This document shows positions 17,781 through 26,310 of a DNA stretch of 64,000 nucleotides, one piece after another. The notes under the pieces are model-generated. The model was given only the letters and a program-made list of their open reading frames with translations. It did no database searches and had not been told where the DNA came from. The first letter of the stretch is position 1. Every line of letters starts with the position of its first letter. This stretch comes from JABDQW01 sp942492025 (lineage in GTDB: Bacteria > Pseudomonadota > Gammaproteobacteria > SZUA-229), in the NCBI GenBank assembly GCA_942492025.1, contig CALODJ010000008.1, positions 434,001 to 498,000 on the forward strand, in the 5' to 3' direction. Both the position numbers and the translations under genes were made by a program.

Positions 17781-18797
17781 TCAATTGATGGATTTGTCGA
17801 CGATCTTATTCGACTGAATCCACGGCATCATGCCGCGCAGCTTTGCACCGGTGACTTCGATCGGGTGCTGACGTGTCTGCTCGCGCAGGGCTTCCAGGTT
17901 CTTACCACCTGCTTTCATTTCCGCAATAAACTCCTTGGCAAATTCTCCACTCTGGATCTCACCCAGAATTTTCTTCATTTCAGCCTTGGTGTTTTCGTTG
18001 ACGACACGAGGACCTCGGGTTACATCACCGTATTCCGCCGTATTGGAGATCGAGTACCGCATGTCGGCAATGCCTCCCTGGTACATCAGATCGACAATCA
18101 ACTTGAGTTCGTGCAGACATTCGAAATAAGCCATTTCAGGTTCGTAACCGGCTTCAACCAGGGTTTCAAATCCTGCCTGCACCAGGGCTGTGGCGCCACC
18201 GCACAGAACCGCCTGTTCGCCGAACAAGTCAGTTTCCGTTTCTTCACGGAAGCTTGTTTCAATGATGCCGGTTCGACCACCACCGATGGCTGACGCGTAA
18301 GACAAGGCAAGATCTTTTGCATGCCCTGATGCATCCTGATAGACGGCAATCAGGTCCGGTATACCGCCACCGTTGACAAACTCGTTGCGAACGGTATGGC
18401 CGGGCGCCTTGGGCGCGATCATGATCACATCAAGGTCCTGGCGTGGTTCGATGGCGCCAAAATGGATATTGAATCCATGCGCAAAAGCCAGCGCTGCACC
18501 CTGCTGGATATTCGGTTCGACCTGCTCGGTATAGAGCGCAGCCTGATGCTCATCGGGTGCCAGAATCATGACCACATCAGCACTGGCCACGGCATCTTCG
18601 ATTGATTTGACAGTCAGACCGGCCTGTTCTGCCTTGGCGGCGGATGCAGAACCCTCACGCAGGCCAACGTAAACTTCGACACCCGAGTCTTTCAAGTTGT
18701 TGGCGTGTGCGTGCCCCTGAGAACCATAGCCGATAATACTGACCTTCTTGCTCCTGATAATCGACAGGTCACAGTCTTTATCGTAATAAATATTCAT
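17781..18797 (-). CDS. ilvC: ketol-acid reductoisomerase, class I
   Basis: Catalyses isomerisation and NADPH-dependent reduction of acetolactate or acetohydroxybutyrate in valine/isoleucine synthesis. The 338-residue length is the short class I form. The Rossmann motif is GYGSQGHAHANNLKDSG, and cofactor-specificity residues lie in VGLREGSASAAKAEQAG. The C-terminal knotted domain contains the metal ligands in DLFGEQAVLCGG and YFECLHELKLIVDLMYQGG. It is the third gene of ilvBHC, 55 bp after ilvH. Confidence 0.97.
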   Translation of the reverse strand: MNIYYDKDCDLSIIRSKKVSIIGYGSQGHAHANNLKDSGVEVYVGLREGSASAAKAEQAGLTVKSIEDAVASADVVMILAPDEHQAALYTEQVEPNIQQGAALAFAHGFNIHFGAIEPRQDLDVIMIAPKAPGHTVRNEFVNGGGIPDLIAVYQDASGHAKDLALSYASAIGGGRTGIIETSFREETETDLFGEQAVLCGGATALVQAGFETLVEAGYEPEMAYFECLHELKLIVDLMYQGGIADMRYSISNTAEYGDVTRGPRVVNENTKAEMKKILGEIQSGEFAKEFIAEMKAGGKNLEALREQTRQHPIEVTGAKLRGMMPWIQSNKIVDKSIN

Positions 18798-18852
18798 CTA
18801 TTGTTTTCCTGAGTAAATTTTTAGAATTTATTAGTGAGCGGGTTATGTGTGG

Positions 18853-19341
18853 TCAGCCGAGTGCTTTGTCGCCTCGACTGATGCCGATCAAGCCGGAGCG
18901 CACGACTTCAAGGATGGTGATACTGGAAAGCGCTTCCACAAATGCATTCAACTTGTCACCATTACCGGTGATTTCGATGCTATAGGTCGTGTCGGTGACA
19001 TCGATAACGCGTCCGTGAAAGATATCAACCAGACGTTTGACTTCATCGCGTTCACCGTCAGTCGCATTCACCTTGATCAGCATGAGCTCGCGTTCGACAT
19101 GAACATCCGCTGTCATATCGATCAGTTTTACTACATCAATCAGTTTGTTGAGTTGTTTGTTGATCTGTTCGATGATCTCTTCTGTACCGTTGGTGACAAT
19201 GGTCATACGTGACAATGAGGGATCATCAGTGGGTGCTACAGATAATGACTCGATGTTGTAAGCACGTGCAGAAAACAAACCGGCCACGCGTGAAAGCGCA
19301 CCTGACTCATTCTCCAACAACAGGGAAATGATATGCCTCAT
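18853..19341 (-). CDS. ilvH: acetolactate synthase small (regulatory) subunit
   Basis: The 162-residue regulatory subunit that stimulates the catalytic subunit and mediates valine feedback inhibition. It has an N-terminal ACT domain (HIISLLLENESGALSRVAGL, residues 3-22) and a C-terminal ALS_ss domain. The start lies 5 bp after the ilvB stop, and a stable complex of the two products is expected. Confidence 0.96.
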   Translation of the reverse strand: MRHIISLLLENESGALSRVAGLFSARAYNIESLSVAPTDDPSLSRMTIVTNGTEEIIEQINKQLNKLIDVVKLIDMTADVHVERELMLIKVNATDGERDEVKRLVDIFHGRVIDVTDTTYSIEITGNGDKLNAFVEALSSITILEVVRSGLIGISRGDKALG

Positions 19342-19346
19342 CGTAG

Positions 19347-21041
19347 TTACACCAGTATCATTTCATTGAGACCTGCACCAGCAGGTATCATCGGGTATAC
19401 ATTTTCGGTTTTGTCGGTAAAACAGTTGAGAAACACAAGTTCGTCCTTATGGCTCAAGGCATCTTCCAGCGCTCCACGCACATCCGCTGGTTTGTCGATT
19501 TGCATGCCGGTATGACCATAGCTTTGCGTCAGCGCAACAAAATCCGGTAACGCATCAACATACGACATGGCGTAGCGTTTCTCATAGAAGAATTCCTGCC
19601 ATTGCCGGACCATGCCCATGTACTGGTTGTTCAGGCAGATAATCTTGATCGGCAAGCCATATTGTTTACAGGTAGACAACTCCTGTATACACATCTGAAT
19701 ACTGGCTTCACCGGTTATGCACACAACGGTTTCATCCGGATAGGCCAATTGTACACCCATGGCGGCAGGGAGGCCGAAACCCATTGTGCCCAGACCACCC
19801 GAATTTATCCAGCGTCTTGGCTTGTTAAATCCGTAATACTGGGCAGCCCACATCTGGTGCTGGCCAACATCGGAAGTCACGAAAGCATCACCATTAGTGA
19901 GGTCGTGTAACTGCTCGATGACGTACTGTGGTTTGATCAACTCACTGTTGCGGTCATATTTCAGACAGTCCTGCGAACGCCATTCATCGATCTGCGCCCA
20001 CCATTTTTCCAGTGCAGACGCATCGGGCGTTTTCTTGCCGCCGTCGAGGACTTTGTTGAAATCATCCAGCACCTGCGAGACCTGGCCCACGATCGGGATA
20101 TCAACCTTGACGTTTTTGGAAATTGAGGCCGGGTCAACATCGATATGAACGATTTTTGCATCCGGACAGAATTTTTCCAGGTTGCCTGTGACGCGATCAT
20201 CGAAGCGTGCGCCGATAGCGATCAGCACATCACATTGATGCATCGCCATATTGGCTTCATACGTCCCATGCATACCCAGCATGCCGAGGAACTGTTTGTC
20301 ACTGGCCGGATAGGCACCCAGCCCCATCAGGGTACTGGTAATGGGATATCCAAGCCTTTGGGTAAGCTGCGTCAGCTGTGAGGAGGCATTACCGAGGATC
20401 ACACCACCACCGCTATAAATCATCGGGTGTTCTGCAGAGAGTATCAGCTCAACGGCGCGCTTGATCTGGCCTATGTGACCCTTGACCGTCGGATTGTAAG
20501 AGCGCATTCTGATCTCGGATGGATAGTTGAATTCACATCGAGCAGCAGTGATGTCTTTCGGTATATCAACGACAACAGGGCCCGGGCGTCCGGTGGTTGC
20601 AACGTAGAATGCCTTCTTGAGTGTCGTCGCAATGTCCTTGACGTCTTCGACCAGGAAGTTATGTTTCACCACGGGACGGGTGATACCAACCGAATCGACT
20701 TCCTGGAATGCATCATTCCCAATCAGGTGCCTGGGCACCTGCCCGGTGATGACCACCATCGGTATGGAATCCATATGAGCAGTGGCGATGCCTGTTACCG
20801 CGTTGGTGGCGCCCGGACCTGACGTAACCAGCACCACGCCCGGTTTTCCGGTCGCACGTGCGTAGCCATCTGCAGCGTGGGTAGCACCCTGCTCATGACG
20901 CACGAGGATATGCTGCACATCCTTCTGCTTGTCAAACGCATCGTAGATGTGCAATACGGCACCACCCGGATACCCGAATACATACTCAACGCCTTCCGCC
21001 TTCAGGCTCTGTAAAACTATATCTGCGCCAGTCAGTTCCAC
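19347..21041 (-). CDS. ilvB: acetolactate synthase large (catalytic) subunit
   Basis: The thiamine-diphosphate- and FAD-dependent enzyme that makes acetolactate or acetohydroxybutyrate (564 residues). The catalytic Glu region is HEQGATHAADGYARATGKPG. Later segments are typical: SGGLGTMGFGLPAAMG and MVRQWQEFFY. An unusual point is the ThDP-binding motif. The usual GDGS is GEAS here (ITGEASIQM, near residue 442), followed at the normal distance by LNNQ; related gammaproteobacterial enzymes often carry GEGS. It is the first gene of the ilvBHC group, with an inverted repeat in its upstream region. It could equally be named ilvI. Confidence 0.95.
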   Translation of the reverse strand: MELTGADIVLQSLKAEGVEYVFGYPGGAVLHIYDAFDKQKDVQHILVRHEQGATHAADGYARATGKPGVVLVTSGPGATNAVTGIATAHMDSIPMVVITGQVPRHLIGNDAFQEVDSVGITRPVVKHNFLVEDVKDIATTLKKAFYVATTGRPGPVVVDIPKDITAARCEFNYPSEIRMRSYNPTVKGHIGQIKRAVELILSAEHPMIYSGGGVILGNASSQLTQLTQRLGYPITSTLMGLGAYPASDKQFLGMLGMHGTYEANMAMHQCDVLIAIGARFDDRVTGNLEKFCPDAKIVHIDVDPASISKNVKVDIPIVGQVSQVLDDFNKVLDGGKKTPDASALEKWWAQIDEWRSQDCLKYDRNSELIKPQYVIEQLHDLTNGDAFVTSDVGQHQMWAAQYYGFNKPRRWINSGGLGTMGFGLPAAMGVQLAYPDETVVCITGEASIQMCIQELSTCKQYGLPIKIICLNNQYMGMVRQWQEFFYEKRYAMSYVDALPDFVALTQSYGHTGMQIDKPADVRGALEDALSHKDELVFLNCFTDKTENVYPMIPAGAGLNEMILV

Positions 21042-21130
21042 TTTCGTTACTCACAAATTGAAAAAACCTTGTAAATCATCGACTTTTATACAGGCCGCTA
21101 ACTTACACGAACCTTAAAGTCTAAACTGTT

Positions 21131-21161
21131 CATGTAAAAATTTCATCCGAATTTTTACATG
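21131..21161. promoter_or_regulatory. perfect inverted repeat upstream of ilvB
   Basis: Two 12-bp arms, CATGTAAAAATT (21131-21142) and AATTTTTACATG (21150-21161), flank a 7-nt centre, 90 bp upstream of the ilvB start. The AT-rich dyad looks like a regulator binding site or an RNA hairpin in the ilvB leader. No leader peptide rich in branched-chain codons and no known riboswitch core was found. Confidence 0.5.
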
Positions 21162-21239
21162 TGTTAAGCCGGACGACCTGTGCAGCACGCCCTACAGCCC
21201 TGTGCCTGAGCCTGGGCGGGCTAAGCAACATGTGTCAAT

Positions 21240-21266
21240 AAAAAAACCCGGCGCCGGCCGGGGTTG
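21240..21266 (-). terminator. rho-independent terminator
   Basis: A GC-rich hairpin (cccggcgccggccgggg) with seven T residues following it on the minus strand, 22 bp after the stop of the exported-protein gene at 21288. It separates that gene from the ilv operon. Confidence 0.8.
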
Positions 21267-21287
21267 TCAGGCCAATCGGACAACGCA

Positions 21288-22253
21288 TCAGATTTCTTCT
21301 TCGATTTCACCGCCAGCCAGCAGTGTGAGCGTCTCCTTGATGGCATCGGGTGACGGCATGATATTCATGAAACTGTTTGAGCCCATCATACTGAGATCAG
21401 GGAAATTCATCGCTATGCGAAAACGCGCATGCAATGCTTCAACTTCACCACCGTTGACCAGAATTTCATAAGGCAGGTGTGCCGTTGAACGCACCGGCTT
21501 GAAATCAATTTCATTCATAATATATGTCTCATCCATATATTTGTTCTTGACTTTCCCTGTCGCCTTCATCGATACACCAAACACTGTCTGCTTGCTGCCG
21601 GTGATATCGATTCGGTACACTTTGCTAACACCCTCCAAGTTTTCTTCCAGGTTCTTTTCAATGATATCAATTGCTTCCTGATAATTTTCGTGAGAAGCCA
21701 GGTGCGTGGGTTCATCGAAATATTCCATGCCGAAGGTATAATGGTATTTTGCCAGTTCGTCAGCTGTAAGCCCTTCATCGGGACCAAATTCGACTTCAGC
21801 ACCTAATGCAGCCTCGAGAGCCTCTGCGACGCTGGACAAATCGGTATCGATTCGATACGCAGCCGCCATGTAGAGCGGGTTGGTATAAGAGACCTGAAGC
21901 TGATCACCGGCGTGGGTAATCTCATCGCCCACCTTGGTGATGGCGACACGCTGCCCGGCGACATAACCGGCGCGATTATGGCTGGAAGCGGCTCGTTTCA
22001 GGTCACTATTGGTTACAATAATGATGTGCGCGCTCTGATAGGGCGCGTAGTCACCAACGATCTCAAAACCCTCGGCTTTCAGCGCAGTTTTGACACCCTC
22101 AAGTTGATCGGCAACTTCACCCGTGGCGGTTGACGCGAGAATAAAGGGTTTCATTTTATCCTCGGCCTGAGCTGCTGTTGAGGCCAGCCCGGCGATCGCT
22201 GCCGCCACCAGTAGTAGCCATGTTGCCGTGGGTGTCGAATGCTTTGGTATCAT
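21288..22253 (-). CDS. exported protein of unknown function, possibly DUF302-like
   Basis: A 321-residue protein with a signal peptide: MIPKHSTP, then the hydrophobic core ATWLLLVAAAIAGLAS, with cleavage near AQA-ED. The start at 22253 has GGAG 11 nt upstream; a TTG at 22280 is an unlikely alternative. The mature part contains two alpha/beta segments resembling DUF302-type folds (LEGVKTALKAEGFEIVGDYA and LSSVAEALEAALGAEVEFG), but the match is my impression only. There are no cysteines in the mature region and no membrane anchor. It is probably periplasmic, with its own terminator. The function is unknown. Confidence 0.65.
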   Translation of the reverse strand: MIPKHSTPTATWLLLVAAAIAGLASTAAQAEDKMKPFILASTATGEVADQLEGVKTALKAEGFEIVGDYAPYQSAHIIIVTNSDLKRAASSHNRAGYVAGQRVAITKVGDEITHAGDQLQVSYTNPLYMAAAYRIDTDLSSVAEALEAALGAEVEFGPDEGLTADELAKYHYTFGMEYFDEPTHLASHENYQEAIDIIEKNLEENLEGVSKVYRIDITGSKQTVFGVSMKATGKVKNKYMDETYIMNEIDFKPVRSTAHLPYEILVNGGEVEALHARFRIAMNFPDLSMMGSNSFMNIMPSPDAIKETLTLLAGGEIEEEI

Positions 22254-22404
22254 ACTGTTAACTACTCCGATGGGTATCAATTAACATCGCTGCACCTGGC
22301 CTCATGAGTGAAACCTCTCGAGCCGTTCGCTGGTTCGCAATTCACATTCAAGCGACAAGCCCTTCCGATCTTGTTTATCGAAAAAACACGCTACCTCCTG
22401 ATCA

Positions 22405-22432
22405 CGTGCTAGTGCGAAATGCGGGCTAGAAC
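22405..22432. repeat. solo terminus of MITE family A
   Basis: The stretch reads gtgctagtgcgaaatgcggg followed by CTAG and ends at 22432. It matches the right end of the family A element (cctggtgagaaatgcgggCTAG) with a few changes, and a 'gatcacg' sequence precedes it as in the full copies. No left end is recognisable, so it is a decayed remnant. Confidence 0.45.
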
Positions 22433-22460
22433 AACAGCTTATATTACCTTAAAAACCGGT

Positions 22461-22490
22461 AAAAAAAGCCCCGCATTGCGGGGCTTTTTT
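22461..22490. terminator. bidirectional terminator
   Basis: A perfect hairpin, gccccgcattgcggggc, with A residues on one side and T residues on the other. It can end transcription of the FadL-type gene (minus strand, stop at 22515). Confidence 0.88.
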
Positions 22491-22514
22491 GCCAGAACGA
22501 TTACGGCAACCCGG

Positions 22515-23954
22515 TTAGAACTTCCACGCCCAGCCGGCCTGAATGTCCCACTGTGACATGTAGATTTCTATCGTGGTAGCGCCCCCATCAAATGGATTTG
22601 GGCCTTTCACCTGCTCCTCCGGTGCATACATCAGTGACAGATTGAATTCCTGATTGGCACCCACCGCCTTGGTCATACCTGCCGTGACATGATGCTTGAT
22701 CGTCGCGGGGGCCAGGATATTGAACAGGGTCTCGCTTTCCGGAATCGTCTGGTCGCTATAACTGTAACCGAGGCGCCAGTCGATATTCGCTGCATTCCAC
22801 ATGTAACCGACTTTGAAGATGCCGATGTCTTCCCAGCCAAAACCTGCACCATTGGAGCCACCCAAACAGCCGTCACCGGCAGCTGCAAAGGTGCCTGTTT
22901 GAATGAAGTTGTTCAATCCATTGAGGCAGCTTCCATCCGTGAGCCTGGATATCGGATTGGAAATGGATTTGACATCAGTGTACATGATGCGCTGGTAATC
23001 AGCCAGGAGAACCCCGGTTGAACCGACGTCGAAGGACACACCGAGCGTGTAGGTCGACGGAACGTCGAAGTCCCCGCCCTCAGCGAACAAACCCTTGTAA
23101 TCATCGAACTCCTCCATATCAACCTTGGACTGGTAGCTGATGCCCACACGCACACCATTCACCACTTCACCCTGATAGCCCACCTTGGCGCCCAGGCCCC
23201 ATGCGATCGAATTGCGATTCCCTGCCAGATAGTTTGGATCGAGGGAAAACTGGGCGAAATTCTCGAGTCCTTGAGCGCGGAAACGCTGGGACACGACAAT
23301 TAAGCTGGCGCCGAATGCATGTTTCGGATTGACCTTGTAGGAACCGTTGAGGTTAAAAAACAGCTGCTCCAGGTTAACGCCCGCGGTTCCCGCACCGTAC
23401 GTACCGGGTAGACTCGCTATCGCCGGGGGATTGCCAGCCGGCAAGGTTGCGCTGCCGTTCTTGTACTCGGTGTTCAAACCCCCGTTACCGTAGATCGCAA
23501 TGCCCACGGTCCAGTCTTGACCCAGATGATTGTTCCAGCCGAAGTGGGGCAACAGAAACAGGTCATTCTCACTCTCGACCGTGCCCGGATTCACACTGAA
23601 CGGCGGCGCGCAAGCGCCATTGGGAAGGGCGAAATTACACTGGCCTGTGGTGGGGTCAAACACCGGGGTACCGACGGGCGCCGGCGGTGTGCCGGTGACG
23701 GTGTAGCCACGCGGTGAGGGTGCGAATATTTGCAGGCCCAGATCGACGCGCTTGCTGACAAAGGCCATTGCCGCCGGGTTGGTCGCGGCCGCCAGAGCGT
23801 CATCATGATTATAGGCCACACCTGCACCGGCCACACCTTTTTCCTTGGTGCCATAACCGTGCATGAAATAACCATTGGTCGCCTGCGCCACTGGCGCAGC
23901 TAGCAGGCCTGACACAGCGACTGTGAGCAAGGATTTACGGATTTTAAAATTCAT
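22515..23954 (-). CDS. OmpP1/FadL/TodX-family outer-membrane transporter
   Basis: A 479-residue outer-membrane beta-barrel of the FadL type, which takes up long-chain fatty acids or other hydrophobic compounds. A signal peptide is followed by the family's mature N-terminus, ATNGYFMHGYGTKEKGVAGA, containing the plug region. AAATNPAAMAF is the usual NPA motif. The protein ends in WDIQAGWAWKF with a terminal Phe for barrel assembly. The loop at about residues 83-125 is rich in Pro and contains two Cys. The substrate is not predictable. It is monocistronic, with a terminator just downstream. Confidence 0.92.
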   Translation of the reverse strand: MNFKIRKSLLTVAVSGLLAAPVAQATNGYFMHGYGTKEKGVAGAGVAYNHDDALAAATNPAAMAFVSKRVDLGLQIFAPSPRGYTVTGTPPAPVGTPVFDPTTGQCNFALPNGACAPPFSVNPGTVESENDLFLLPHFGWNNHLGQDWTVGIAIYGNGGLNTEYKNGSATLPAGNPPAIASLPGTYGAGTAGVNLEQLFFNLNGSYKVNPKHAFGASLIVVSQRFRAQGLENFAQFSLDPNYLAGNRNSIAWGLGAKVGYQGEVVNGVRVGISYQSKVDMEEFDDYKGLFAEGGDFDVPSTYTLGVSFDVGSTGVLLADYQRIMYTDVKSISNPISRLTDGSCLNGLNNFIQTGTFAAAGDGCLGGSNGAGFGWEDIGIFKVGYMWNAANIDWRLGYSYSDQTIPESETLFNILAPATIKHHVTAGMTKAVGANQEFNLSLMYAPEEQVKGPNPFDGGATTIEIYMSQWDIQAGWAWKF

Positions 23955-24149
23955 CTACTTGGTCTCCAAATAAAAATAACAAAATATAAAACATTTATTG
24001 TTCATATCTTATGATTAAATTTCACATACCATCACAGAGCTGCATTTGGCTGCCGTGAAGCTGGAAAAAATTAACAATCTAATTGCTAATGTGTTATCTG
24101 CTCATTAGTAAATCAGCTTTTAGTAATTTAATGATTTACTAACGGGCAT

Positions 24150-24179
24150 AAAAAAACCCGGTTCAGAACCGGGTTTTTT
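24150..24179. terminator. bidirectional terminator
   Basis: The hairpin cccggttcagaaccggg is flanked by seven A and six T residues, 31 bp downstream of the TusA-like gene on the minus strand. Confidence 0.88.
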
Positions 24180-24210
24180 GTATTCTTAAGAATATCCACT
24201 GGCAAGTCAA

Positions 24211-24441
24211 TCAAACCTTTTTCATCAGGAAGCAGAATTTTCCGCCTTCTTCAGTCGATTCCAGCAATTCGTTGCCGGTTTGCTTGGCGAATGCCTCGAA
24301 ATCCTTAACTGAACCGGGGTCGGTTGCCACGATGCGTAAAACTTTGCCTGCATCCATCGCCGAGAGCGCCTTTTTTGCTCTCAAAATGGGTAATGGACAA
24401 TTCAAGCCACTTGCATCAAGCTCTTCGTCATAATCTGCCAC
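24211..24441 (-). CDS. TusA-family sulfurtransferase
   Basis: A 76-residue sulfur carrier. The active-site motif CPLPILRAKKAL is near the N-terminus (GLNCPLP, Cys at about residue 15), followed by the conserved acidic DPGSVKDFEAFAK segment. TusA proteins accept persulfide sulfur for tRNA thiolation. In sulfur oxidisers, family members (with DsrE and rhodanese) deliver sulfur to sHdr or Dsr. A second Cys (FCFLMKK) lies near the C-terminus. It stands alone with its own terminator, but the sox operon is 2 kb away, so a role in dissimilatory sulfur traffic is possible though not shown. Confidence 0.88.
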   Translation of the reverse strand: MADYDEELDASGLNCPLPILRAKKALSAMDAGKVLRIVATDPGSVKDFEAFAKQTGNELLESTEEGGKFCFLMKKV

Positions 24442-24584
24442 TGTTAAGACTCCTAATGATTAGGTGAGTTTGCCCAGCACTTGTGTGCTGAAAAATAGCA
24501 CATATATAATGGATATGTACATAAAAGGCAAGCTTCCATTAATCTGATAACTTTTTCAGGCCAGACTTGTCTGTAAGACTGAAT

Positions 24585-26003
24585 ATGCCCGCTAGATACC
24601 CCAGACTTCACTGCCGAACGGCTCAGCTGCTGCTATTTGTGCTTTTTTTCTGCGCAAAAATATCGCAGGCCGAGCTCCCAACGCTGGGCGACCCGACCCT
24701 CGACAGCATCAGCACCCGTGAGGAAGCTCAACTGGGCCTGTACTACTATCGCTCACTCAGAGCCAGCCTGCCGATAATCGATGACATCCAGCTCAACTAC
24801 TATCTGGAAAGCCTGGCGCAGAAATTGATCACCCAGTCCGATGAAGCCGGCAGAAAATTTACTTTTTTTATCGTGCAGTCACCGGTTATCAACGCTTTTG
24901 CGCTGCCGGCTGGCTATATCGGGGTGCATAGCGGACTCTTTCTCGATGCAGATAACGAAAGCCAGTTGGCAAGCGTTCTGGCCCACGAAATCTCGCACGT
25001 GACCCAGCGCCATCTGGCACGCATGATCGATGAATCCGGTAGTTCAATAGCGATAAACATCGCCACGCTGCTCGCAGCCATCCTGGTAGGATCACAAAAT
25101 TCTGAAGCCGGCCAGGCTGTGCTTATGGGAGGGCTCGCCGGCGCACAGCAGTCTTCGATAAACTTCACTCGCGCCAATGAGTACGAAGCCGACAGGATCG
25201 GCATCGGCCTGCTGATCGAAGCCGGTATCAATCCGGACGGCATGGTTGAATTTTTTGAACATTTGCTCGACAAAAGCAGTGGTCTGCAGATCGAATACAT
25301 CAGAACCCACCCGCTCGACATCAACCGTGTCACCGAAGCGAAAAACCGTATTAAAGACGAACATTCAGATTTACCCAAAAACAGCGAAGACTTCCTCTTC
25401 GCCAAAGCACGCCTGGCCGTGCTGGCAAGCAACAACAACAGCCTGAGAAAGCTGATCGCCGCCAACGAACACAACACAGGCATCATCGCCGACTACCTGC
25501 GCGCCATTGCCTACACCAAGATCAACCAGCCTGAAAAGGCCATCACCATTCTTGAAAAACTGTCGAATCAGCACAAACATCCCTGGATAAAACTTGCGCT
25601 GGCGGATGCCTACTATGCTAATAACGAGATGGAAAAAGCCTTGCAACACCTCGAGCAAATGAACAATCTTTATCCTGGCTATCTGCCTGTGACACTGGCT
25701 TATACCCGGGCACTGAACGCTGACAACAAACCCGAAAGAAGTATTGAACTGTTATTGCGCCAGCTTCGTCATGACGAGTATGCAGAGATCTACCAGGTGC
25801 TCGCCCAGGCCTATCACCTCAATGGACAGACCAGTGCAGCGTTGGAGTCAACCGGCAATCAGTATGTATTGCAGGGCTATTACGAACTCGCATTGCAACA
25901 GTATAACAACGCACTCAAAGACAAGGCCTTGAATAAAACATCCAGAGCGCGACTTGAAACCAAGAAGGATGAGCTGCTAGAAATAATTAAACAGCGAGAT
26001 TAG
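24585..26003 (+). CDS. BepA-like periplasmic M48 metalloprotease with TPR repeats
   Basis: A 472-residue exported zinc metalloprotease (from the ATG at 24585; an upstream in-frame TTG at 24567 is less likely). The signal peptide is followed by LPTLGDPTLDSISTREE, typical of BepA/YfgC. The HEXXH motif is in AHEISHVTQRHL and the third ligand region is ANEYEADRIGIGLL. From about residue 275 a TPR domain follows. BepA assists outer-membrane protein assembly by chaperoning LptD or degrading stalled LptD and BamA. The TAG stop (26001-26003) lies within the TTAG flank of a small element that begins there. Confidence 0.92.
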   Translation: MPARYPRLHCRTAQLLLFVLFFCAKISQAELPTLGDPTLDSISTREEAQLGLYYYRSLRASLPIIDDIQLNYYLESLAQKLITQSDEAGRKFTFFIVQSPVINAFALPAGYIGVHSGLFLDADNESQLASVLAHEISHVTQRHLARMIDESGSSIAINIATLLAAILVGSQNSEAGQAVLMGGLAGAQQSSINFTRANEYEADRIGIGLLIEAGINPDGMVEFFEHLLDKSSGLQIEYIRTHPLDINRVTEAKNRIKDEHSDLPKNSEDFLFAKARLAVLASNNNSLRKLIAANEHNTGIIADYLRAIAYTKINQPEKAITILEKLSNQHKHPWIKLALADAYYANNEMEKALQHLEQMNNLYPGYLPVTLAYTRALNADNKPERSIELLLRQLRHDEYAEIYQVLAQAYHLNGQTSAALESTGNQYVLQGYYELALQQYNNALKDKALNKTSRARLETKKDELLEIIKQRD

Positions 26004-26141
26004 CCCGGATGTTGCACGCAGGCGGACGACGACTACTGCGAAATTGCAGTTACTTCAATCACGTGAATTTGAAGCAACAGGTATTGTTGCGGTTACAGCT
26101 TGCCCGTACAATCCGTACCCTGGGTGCAGCATCCGGGTTAG
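26000..26141 (+). mobile_element. MITE-like element, family B (142 bp)
   Basis: TTAG at 26000-26003 and TTAG at 26138-26141 flank imperfect inverted termini: CCCGGATGTTGCACGCAGG on the left, and on the right the complement of CCCGGATGCTGCACCCAGG. The interior (about 100 bp) is non-coding. The design, a short inverted-terminus element with 4-bp YTAR flanks, resembles family A, but the end sequence differs. Only this copy was found in the window. Confidence 0.65.
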
Positions 26142-26201
26142 ATCGACCAGCGAAAATCCATATCAATCAACTCTAATATAAGCTCCTGATAATAAATAAT
26201 T

Positions 26202-26220
26202 AATTGAAAACTTTTCAATT
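26202..26220. promoter_or_regulatory. perfect inverted repeat upstream of the sox operon
   Basis: AATTGAAAA and TTTTCAATT flank a single central C, just upstream of the proposed sox -35 box. The position fits an operator or activator site; the cognate regulator is unknown and no soxR gene is in the window. Confidence 0.5.
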
Positions 26221-26226
26221 TTAACC

Positions 26227-26254
26227 TTGTCATACTCAAGACAGCGTGTATGCT
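26227..26254 (+). promoter_or_regulatory. candidate sigma-70 promoter of soxXYZA
   Basis: TTGTCA (26227-26232) and TATGCT (26249-26254) are separated by 16 bp. They lie 57 bp upstream of the soxX start, with a GGAGG ribosome-binding site 8 nt before that start. A short dyad, GTTC-aaca-GAAC, follows near 26265-26276. Confidence 0.5.
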
Positions 26255-26310
26255 ATATACGTTTGTTCAACAGAACATACTCATAGATACCACATCCGGA
26301 GGAATGCCAA

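Noticed and set aside
21042..21240. Riboswitch or amino-acid attenuator upstream of ilvB
   Set aside because: No leader peptide rich in Leu/Val/Ile and no known aptamer core could be traced; only the inverted repeat is supported.
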